A stretch of 7,649 bases of DNA from an uncultured Christensenella sp. (GTDB taxonomy: Bacteria > Bacillota > Clostridia > Christensenellales > Borkfalkiaceae), in contig CAJMEI010000051.1 of the NCBI GenBank assembly GCA_905212395.1, forward strand, positions 1-7,649. The letters are read 5' to 3'. The notes below the pieces were generated by a model, which was not told the DNA's origin, searched no databases, and saw nothing but the letters and a program-made list of their open reading frames with translations. Positions 1-5,600 of this stretch are shown here, piece by piece; position 1 is the stretch's first letter; every line of letters starts with the position of its first letter. A program made the translations under genes and the position numbers.

Positions 1-34
1 AAATTAGCGTTAAAATTATAAATATTTTTTTCAT
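1..34 (-). CDS. Possible 5' end of an exported protein gene (partial, runs off left edge)
   Basis: An ATG on the minus strand at 32-34 opens the reading MKKIFIILTLI before the window ends. Two lysines followed by a run of Ile, Phe and Leu is the classic start of a Sec signal peptide and closely resembles the starts of the two large lipoproteins in this window (MKKFLTII and MKKIISLI). A weak ribosome binding site, AAAGA at 40-44, lies 5 bases upstream. The frame is open back to a stop at 59-61, so a GTG at 47-49 is an alternative start. The lipoprotein at 345-1979 is closed by a terminator upstream, so this would be a separate transcription unit. Only 11 codons are visible, so a chance match cannot be excluded and no function can be given. 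Confidence 0.45.
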   Translation of the reverse strand, partial: MKKIFIILTLI

Positions 35-47
35 ATAAATCTTTATC

Positions 48-71
48 ACGGAAAATTGCTATATTTTCCGT
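48..71. repeat. Perfect inverted repeat, 9-bp arms
   Basis: ACGGAAAAT (48-56) pairs with ATTTTCCGT (63-71) around a 6-base loop. No T-tract follows on either strand, so it is not a standard terminator. On the minus strand it would lie just upstream of the weak ribosome binding site of the possible gene at the left edge, so it could be a leader hairpin or an operator. Confidence 0.5.
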
Positions 72-98
72 AAAACAAATACCCCTTTCATAAATTGC

Positions 99-113
99 GA
101 CGTAGTGTACGTC
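99..113. repeat. Small perfect inverted repeat GACGTA/TACGTC
   Basis: GACGTA (99-104) and TACGTC (108-113) form a perfect 6-bp stem around GTG. It lies between a minus-strand TATAAT (143-148) and the possible gene start at 34. It may be a second leader hairpin or a protein-binding palindrome. No known binding-site family is recognised. Confidence 0.4.
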
Positions 114-142
114 ATTTTATCTACATATACCTTTTCAATTTT

Positions 143-148
143 ATTATA
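143..148 (-). promoter_or_regulatory. Possible -10 element for the left-edge gene
   Basis: The minus strand reads a perfect TATAAT here. At 17-bp spacing the -35 position holds AAGAAA, a poor match, and the nearest TTGATA (171-176) is 22 bp away, which is too far. It would give an untranslated leader of about 100 bases before the ATG at 34. In DNA this AT-rich a lone TATAAT is weak evidence. Confidence 0.25.
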
Positions 149-290
149 CATTTATTTTTTTGCGTTTTCTTATCAAAATATGCTATATATTTATCATTTT
201 TTGACCTAAAATATCTTTTTGGGTTTAAAAAAGAACAAAATACAATTTTTTATGCTTTTTAGAAAAAATCACGTTCCGAAAACACAAGCA

Positions 291-318
291 AAAAAAGCAT
301 TACCTAAAAAGGTAATGC
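291..318 (-). terminator. Rho-independent terminator of the 544-residue lipoprotein gene
   Basis: GCATTACC (297-304) pairs perfectly with GGTAATGC (311-318) around the loop TAAAAA. On the minus strand the 8-bp stem is followed by six T (positions 296 down to 291). It starts 27 bases past the stop codon of the lipoprotein gene, the usual place for an intrinsic terminator. In the plus direction only a short T-run follows, so it mainly acts leftward. Confidence 0.88.
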
Positions 319-344
319 CTTAAAAATTTTAAAATTAAGTTTTA

Positions 345-1979
345 TTATTTAGAAGAGGACGACGAACTGCTATTATAGTTAGAACTCATATAGCTATTAT
401 AACTGTTAGCGTCGGACTTAGTTACTTTTGCAAGCATTCTGTCGTGTAACGCCGTGAAAGAATCTTCTTCTTTGTTTTTTATTCCGTTAAAATATTCTTC
501 TACTAATTCGTCAAGTTTATCTTGATATTCTTTCGTTCCCTTAGTAAAACTGCTTAATTCCTCTGCTTTTTCGCTTTCTATTTTAGCTTGTACGTCAACG
601 CTTAAAGAGTATACGTAAGCAGTAAACGGGTCGCTGTCTAACGCAACTAATACGTGATCTCCGAATACTTCGGGCGCGTACCAGTCGGCGTCTATAGCTA
701 AAGCGGTAATTTGTTCGCCTTCGCTTTCGGCAGACGCAATAGATATTCTGTATAAATAAGAGTTGCTGTCTTTATAATAAACGTAATCGCTTGCCTTGTC
801 GTAAGTAAGCAACGTGATATCCGTTCCCTTAAGTTCGGTTGTACCGGCTAAAACCGTTCCCGTTTTATAATCGGCGCCGTTATATTTAGCGGGGTCAAAT
901 TCTACTAAACCTAAATCGCTATTATAATAAACGATTCTGTTTTCACTTATAAACATAGAACTGTCGCTAAATATTGTGGATAAAGCCTCTCCCCCAACTT
1001 TTTTTATCTTTTTTGCGTTAGCGACGTTTAACGTATCATTTGTGGTATCACTATCGTAAGCGGTTAATTCGCTGAGTTTAACGTACGCTACCATTTTGCC
1101 TTCTCCGCTAGAAGTATCTACGGGAGTATAGGTAAAATATAAATTGCCGTTTACCGTTTTAGTGAGAGCAAAAGTCCAACCTTCCGAACCGAAATAAACG
1201 TTACCTTGACCGTATTCGCCTTTCGCTTTAATTACGGTTTTAGCTTCTTCGTCGCCAAATTTATAGGAGAACAATATGCCGTATTTTTCATCGTTTTCGT
1301 CTTTATCTACGTCTAAATCGGTAAAATACAAGTAATCGGCTTCGTACTCGTCGGGAATAGAATATGAATCGATTTTTTCCCTACTGAATATTTTTTTGCC
1401 GTTTTGATTGTAAACGGTCAACGTATAAACGGAATCAGATTCTTCAACCGTTATTAAGTAAACGTTTTTTCCTGATTGTATAAATTTATATACGACCGCC
1501 ATATTTTCAATTTTCACAAACGGACTAGACGTAGAAGTTCCGTCAAGCTTAGTTCTTTGGAAATTGATGTAAGAATTGTTTGGTTTTCCCGTTTTATCTT
1601 TAGTATCGTTAGGAGTGCCGTAATAAACGTAATCGCCAAAAATACAAAGACCGGTTTTATAATAGGTGCTGGCAAAAATTTTGGGAACTACGACTTCTAC
1701 GGTTGCGTTTTTAGGATTAGCTAAATCGGACAATTTCGTCCTGACTAAACTTCCTTTTACTACGTCCCCAAACGTGTTATCCGCAGTAGAACTCTCTATT
1801 CCGTTTATATAATAAACGTATTCCCCCACTTGCGTAGCAAAACCGCCGTTAGACGTAATTTCGCCCGCAACGTAATCTACTTTCCAATTTTTTTCCTTGT
1901 CTTTTTTACAAGCGGAAAACGCCCCGAACACTACGCAGGCAGAAAGCATTAAACAAATTATTGTTAAAAACTTTTTCAA
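345..1979 (-). CDS. Exported lipoprotein, beta-propeller-like (DUF5050-type repeats suspected), function unknown
   Basis: This predicted membrane-anchored lipoprotein has 544 residues. The start is a TTG at 1977-1979, chosen because an AAAGGAG ribosome binding site (1989-1995) lies 9 bases upstream and it gives a complete signal peptide, with no ATG nearby in frame. Residues 1-23 form the signal peptide. FSAC places the lipidated cysteine at C24, followed by the charged KKDKEK; LSAC at 12-15 is a less likely alternative. The mature part repeats strand motifs of the form D/E-Y-V-Y-Y (53-57, 116-120, 398-402), with relatives DYLYF (215-219) and IVYY (349-352), several followed by a basic RTKL or LYRI strand. 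That pattern recalls the DUF5050 propeller-like lipoproteins, but this is inferred by eye. Residues 462-520 are charged and probably helical. The protein ends in NYNSSSSSSSK. It has its own promoter and terminator, and its substrate or partner is unknown. Confidence 0.85.
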   Translation of the reverse strand: MKKFLTIICLMLSACVVFGAFSACKKDKEKNWKVDYVAGEITSNGGFATQVGEYVYYINGIESSTADNTFGDVVKGSLVRTKLSDLANPKNATVEVVVPKIFASTYYKTGLCIFGDYVYYGTPNDTKDKTGKPNNSYINFQRTKLDGTSTSSPFVKIENMAVVYKFIQSGKNVYLITVEESDSVYTLTVYNQNGKKIFSREKIDSYSIPDEYEADYLYFTDLDVDKDENDEKYGILFSYKFGDEEAKTVIKAKGEYGQGNVYFGSEGWTFALTKTVNGNLYFTYTPVDTSSGEGKMVAYVKLSELTAYDSDTTNDTLNVANAKKIKKVGGEALSTIFSDSSMFISENRIVYYNSDLGLVEFDPAKYNGADYKTGTVLAGTTELKGTDITLLTYDKASDYVYYKDSNSYLYRISIASAESEGEQITALAIDADWYAPEVFGDHVLVALDSDPFTAYVYSLSVDVQAKIESEKAEELSSFTKGTKEYQDKLDELVEEYFNGIKNKEEDSFTALHDRMLAKVTKSDANSYNSYMSSNYNSSSSSSSK

Positions 1980-1988
1980 GGTCTTAAT

Positions 1989-1995
1989 CTCCTTT
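1989..1995 (-). promoter_or_regulatory. Ribosome binding site that fixes the TTG start
   Basis: The minus strand reads AAAGGAG, with 9 bases between it and the TTG codon at 1977-1979. Codons upstream in this frame (ACC, AAG, ATT, GAG) offer no ATG, so this site decides the start of the 544-residue lipoprotein. Confidence 0.85.
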
Positions 1996-2062
1996 TGAGA
2001 ATAATTGCAGATTAACCATCGTATATTTTATTATACGGCATTAGATAATCATAGACTTAATT

Positions 2063-2091
2063 ATTATATACCAAAAATATCAAATAATCAA
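2063..2091 (-). promoter_or_regulatory. Promoter of the 544-residue lipoprotein gene
   Basis: The minus strand has TTGATT (-35, 2086-2091), exactly 17 bp, then a perfect TATAAT (-10, 2063-2068). Transcription would start near 2056, giving a leader of about 75 bases. The leader holds a small hairpin, GTATA/TATAC, within 2021-2036. An alternative is the perfect TTGACA at 2099-2104 with a poor GATATT 17 bp downstream. The element lies in the gap shared with the divergent small gene. Confidence 0.65.
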
Positions 2092-2121
2092 TTATTTTTG
2101 TCAAATTTTTATAAGGAATGT

Positions 2122-2355
2122 ATGGAAAACAACGACAACTCTCTTTTATCCGTTTTAGGAAAATTAACGGGACTATTTAAAAACGAACGCGACCCCGACA
2201 AAAACGCCCGAAATAACGATTTACAAAATAAAGAAAAAAATGATAATTTGAAAAAAAGCGAAAAAAATTATGAAAAAAATAAGGCCTTTGCAACGGACGA
2301 TTTTATTAAAAAACACAACGCGCTTGCAAATAAAATAAAAGATAAAAATTCTTAA
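2122..2355 (+). CDS. Small Lys/Asn-rich protein of unknown function (77 aa)
   Basis: I do not recognise this gene. The frame is open from 2005, but residues read from that TTG are an AT-rich translation overlapping the opposite-strand promoter. The likely start is the ATG at 2122, which has AAGGA at 2113-2117, although the 4-base spacing is short. The 77-residue product has a mildly hydrophobic, possibly amphipathic N-terminus (SLLSVLGKLTGLF, residues 7-19). A very polar, probably disordered or helical stretch rich in K, N, E and D follows (20-54), then a short helical C-terminus (FIKKHNALANKIKDKN, 61-76). There is no signal peptide, cysteine pair or metal motif. It diverges from the lipoprotein gene and converges on the GH43 gene. 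A hairpin follows the stop by 28 bases. It is probably cytoplasmic, and could bind membrane through its first helix. The polar composition also means it could be a fortuitous frame. Confidence 0.6.
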   Translation: MENNDNSLLSVLGKLTGLFKNERDPDKNARNNDLQNKEKNDNLKKSEKNYEKNKAFATDDFIKKHNALANKIKDKNS

Positions 2356-2383
2356 TCAAATATTTTTCTTCGTAATTTTTAAG

Positions 2384-2412
2384 AAAACGCTTAGACTACG
2401 TGTAAGCGTTTT
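2384..2412 (+). terminator. Hairpin, probable terminator of the small gene
   Basis: AAAACGCTTA (2384-2393) pairs perfectly with TAAGCGTTTT (2403-2412) around a 9-base loop. It begins 28 bases after the small gene's stop codon, where a terminator is expected. The T-run is only the four bases that close the stem, so termination may be weak. The right arm also resembles a catabolite-response element (see findings). Confidence 0.5.
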
Positions 2413-2433
2413 AAAGCTTTTAAAACAGATTTA

Positions 2434-2448
2434 AGCTTTTATAAAGCT
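2434..2448. repeat. Short inverted repeat AGCTTT/AAAGCT
   Basis: AGCTTT (2434-2439) and AAAGCT (2443-2448) form a 6-bp stem around TAT. The neighbouring TTTTAAAGCTTTTAAAA at 2409-2425 is almost self-complementary and carries the same AAGCTTTT core. The role is unknown, and such AT-rich palindromes can arise by chance. Confidence 0.35.
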
Positions 2449-2527
2449 ATACGTATAAATTGTGATAAAACTTTATTTTTCGTATTTATTGTCGCTCTAA
2501 AATTATTTTACAAAATAGAATTGTCAA

Positions 2528-2546
2528 ACTAAGCGCAACGCTTAGT
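2528..2546. repeat. Perfect inverted repeat ACTAAGCG/CGCTTAGT
   Basis: ACTAAGCG (2528-2535) pairs with CGCTTAGT (2539-2546) around CAA, giving an 8-bp stem with a 3-base loop. There is no adjacent T-tract on either strand, so it is not a normal terminator. Its core, CGCTTA/TAAGCG, is the same as that of the hairpin at 2384-2412. Confidence 0.5.
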
Positions 2547-2620
2547 ATAATTCAACAAACTTCTTTTTTTCTATTTTTTTCTATCAACTGTTGCATTTAA
2601 TAATAATTCACCCAAAATAT

Positions 2621-2656
2621 AAAAAGGCAAAGCCGAAATCGGCTTTGCCTTTTTTT
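2621..2656. terminator. Strong, probably bidirectional terminator at the end of the GH43 gene
   Basis: GGCAAAGCCGA (2626-2636) is the exact reverse complement of 2639-2649, giving a GC-rich stem of about 10 bp with a 4-base loop. Five A precede it (2621-2625) and seven T follow it (2650-2656). For the minus-strand GH43 gene it lies about 25 bases past the stop and is followed by TTTTTATATTTT. In the plus direction the seven T make an equally good exit, which would stop read-through from the small gene. Confidence 0.93.
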
Positions 2657-2678
2657 GTTATGACTTTTATAACCTTGT

Positions 2679-5600
2679 TTAAACATTTGTAATGTTTACA
2701 AAAGTAATTCCGTCTTTGGTTACCTTATAGGTGTTTCCTACCGCAGTAGGAGTAATAGTCCCGTTTACATTCTTGAGCCATACGCCATTATATCCTTGTT
2801 GGTCTTGATGTACAGTACCGCTCCACCATTCTTCACCCTTACTGTTCTTATCGCTTACTCCGCTTGCAGGCGTTCCGGGACGTAGTGCAAAGTATAACCA
2901 AACGGCTTCTTCGCTTCCCGTGTAACCTATTTGAGAATAAGGAACGATAAATTCAAAGTATACGTCGTAAACGTTATTGGTTGTATTTTTCTTATAGTTA
3001 AACGCATAAGAACCTACCAACATCGCTTGATTTTTTAAGTTAATATAAACTTGACGTTTTACGTTAGTAGACGAGTAAGCTTTCATTTCGATGTTAGTGT
3101 TAAGCCACCAATCTCTATTTAAAGTGTTGATGTTTTGAACAACTCCGTGTAGCCCGACTAATACGCCTTTTTCTCCCATTTTAGCCATTACTTCAAATCC
3201 GAGAGGAGTTGTAGAAGTATCCCAATAAGAGTATTTAGCGTTGCCCGTAGTCCAATCGGATAAATCGCCGTCTATGGTAATTCCCGCAGTCGCGTCAACG
3301 ATGCCTAAGTTAGCTTTAACTTTTTCGATAGCGGTATCGTCCGTACAAGCTTTTCCGCCTGCAACTACAACGTTTAAGTTAAACGCCATAATACCTACGT
3401 TAATTCCGCCGGACAATCCCGAAATGCTTCCCGCTTCAATCTTATAAATTACAGCATTGTTTACCGCAAGATAAAGCGTTCCGTCAAGGTAAAGAACTTG
3501 CATTTTAGCAGAACCGCTAGAATTGTAAGTCATTCCTACAACTTCTCTAAACATAGCGTAGTTAGCGCCTTCCGCATCACACCACGTCCAACCGGTAGGA
3601 TTTGCACCGTCGTTGGTAGTCCTAAATCCGAAGCATACCCAGTTGTTTCCGCCAAAGTAAGGAGCGTCGCCTTTTCCGTTAGGTATTGCGTCTATAGCAA
3701 ATAAGAAATCGCAAGTTGTCGTCTTAATTATCAACCCAACCTTTGGAGCTTTATCCGAGCCATAAATCGTACCCGTACAAGAAATTTCAGCTTCGAAATA
3801 CAATTTTTGTCCTGCTACGTTTGCAAACGTTACGGTTTCGCCTTCTGTAGTGTTAGTAGCTCCGCCCGTACGTTTTTCGGTAAATCCTACCGACTTCCAA
3901 CCGTTACGGCTTGCGTCTACGTCGCCGAAAGTTACGTTTATCATACCGTAGTTATCTACTTCGTTTTCATAATATTGAGCGATAATCGGGTCTGTTTTAC
4001 TTGTAGAAATTCTGTATTCGGTTACTTCTAATCCTATATTAAACGAACAGAACGAAGGATTAGCTTTTGTTAAAAGCGCGCTTTCTTCATATCTAAATAC
4101 TTCCGTATCGTTTACAAAGAATATAAATCTTCCCGCTTGTCTGAATACGCCTAATTTAATAGGAGTACCGTAAGAATATACGCCCGCTTTGGTTTTTACG
4201 TCATACGTTACTATTCCGTTGTTATATACCGCAAGACCAACGTCTCTTCCCGTAATCGTACCGCTACCTTGAGCGTCTACGTAGAAGAATATACCGTTTT
4301 TAACAGCTCCCTTTTCTCCCGCTTCTTTTTCGCCAAAGAAGTCTACGATTTTATATCCGAATTTTCCGCGCGATTCAGACGAACTGGTAATTCCTGTTGC
4401 GTTGAAAGTTCCTTCCATATATACTAGCGTATTGCTTACTTCTTTGTAGAATAGTAAGTTTTCGTTATTATCCGTACCGTTTAAAGTAAGTTTTCTGTTA
4501 GCGTATAATTCGTGTCCGCTAGCATAGTCTTTAGAAGTATCCCAAGTAGTAGCGCTCTTGTGTAAAGTGTCTACGTCGCCGAACATACCGCTAGTTCCGC
4601 CGGATTGATTAGCGATATAATCGTCCGTAATTGCTTTTAATTCGGCTACTTTCGCGCTTACCGCGTTCGTTCCCGTAATTACTTTATAATCTTTAATTTT
4701 CATTCCGGAGTTAAAGCAAAGGAATCCTGCCGCGGCTTGCGAACCTGCGCCTAAGCCTCTTAATCCGGTTACTTCGAATATTTGAATATCTTCGCAGTAC
4801 ATTCTGACGGTATCGCCTTCTCTTGCGATAGCAAGTTTAACGTAGTTTTCTCCGCCTTTGTATACTATTTTACCCGCCGTGTATTTTGTAGATAATACTT
4901 CCGTACCGTTCCAGTCCCAATCACCGCCACCGATTTTACTTTGGGTATAACCGAGTTGTTTTTGCGTGTAATTGTTAGCCGCGTCGATATAGAAGAACGT
5001 ACATGCTTGATAGTTTTTAAGAACTAAACCTAATTTAGGCCATTTATCGTTAAGATAAGAAGACGATTCGTAAACGTTAATCTTTCCTTCAAAATAAACG
5101 GTGTCGGAATTTACGCCTTTAAAGAATGCATATTGGTCGTTAGTCCAACGGTTAGTTACAGTTGCTCCTGCCGTTCCGTCGTCTTCTGCAATTAAATTAT
5201 CAAAACCGTAAGTGGTATGATAAAGCGTTCCGTTTACGTTTACAGAACCTAAGGTTTTACCTTGGTCGTGTTTAACCGCTACGGGTACTTCTGCGTTAAG
5301 ATAACTGTATTCTTTATTTACGTTCGTTACTCTTCCCGTAGATCCGTTAGGATTAGAAAGAACGACTATTTCGCCCATTCCTACTTCAAAGATAGGAGCG
5401 CCATCTCTTAAAGCGTTATCAAGTTTAAATTCTATTTTATTAACAGGTAAATCGGCAAATTCAAGAATTAAAGCTCCGCCGGGAACCTTTACAGCCCCTT
5501 TACCTACGTTAAAATGATGGTCTTCGTCTAAGCTTACGCTCGGAATAGTTACCGTTCCGCCGTTATAGTAAAGTTTAACGTCTGTTAAACCTTTAAATCT

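Larger units (their letters stand above)
2356..2620. other. Gene-free interval with several hairpins
   Basis: No plausible gene is seen on either strand between the small gene and the GH43 terminator. The interval holds three hairpins (2384-2412, 2434-2448 and 2528-2546) and AAGCTTTT-type near-repeats at 2413-2450. A minus-strand TTGACA at 2522-2527 has only a poor -10 partner. Runs of T at 2564-2580 end the interval. Confidence 0.6.

Noticed and set aside
201..229. Plus-strand TTGACC-N17-TTTAAA as a promoter
   Set aside because: It points into the 3' end of a minus-strand gene with no plus-strand gene beyond, and the match is unremarkable in DNA this AT-rich.
1476..1724. Plus-strand open frame opposite the 544-residue lipoprotein
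   Set aside because: It is fully antisense to a supported gene, with no ribosome binding site or convincing protein character.
2005..2121. N-terminal extension of the small gene from a TTG at 2005
   Set aside because: There is no ribosome binding site, the composition looks like translated AT-rich intergenic DNA, and it overlaps the opposite-strand promoter. The ATG at 2122 has AAGGA in front.
2499..2527. Minus-strand TTGACA at 2522-2527 as a promoter
   Set aside because: No good -10 hexamer lies 16-18 bp downstream (best TAATTT), and nothing is encoded on that strand before the lipoprotein's own promoter.
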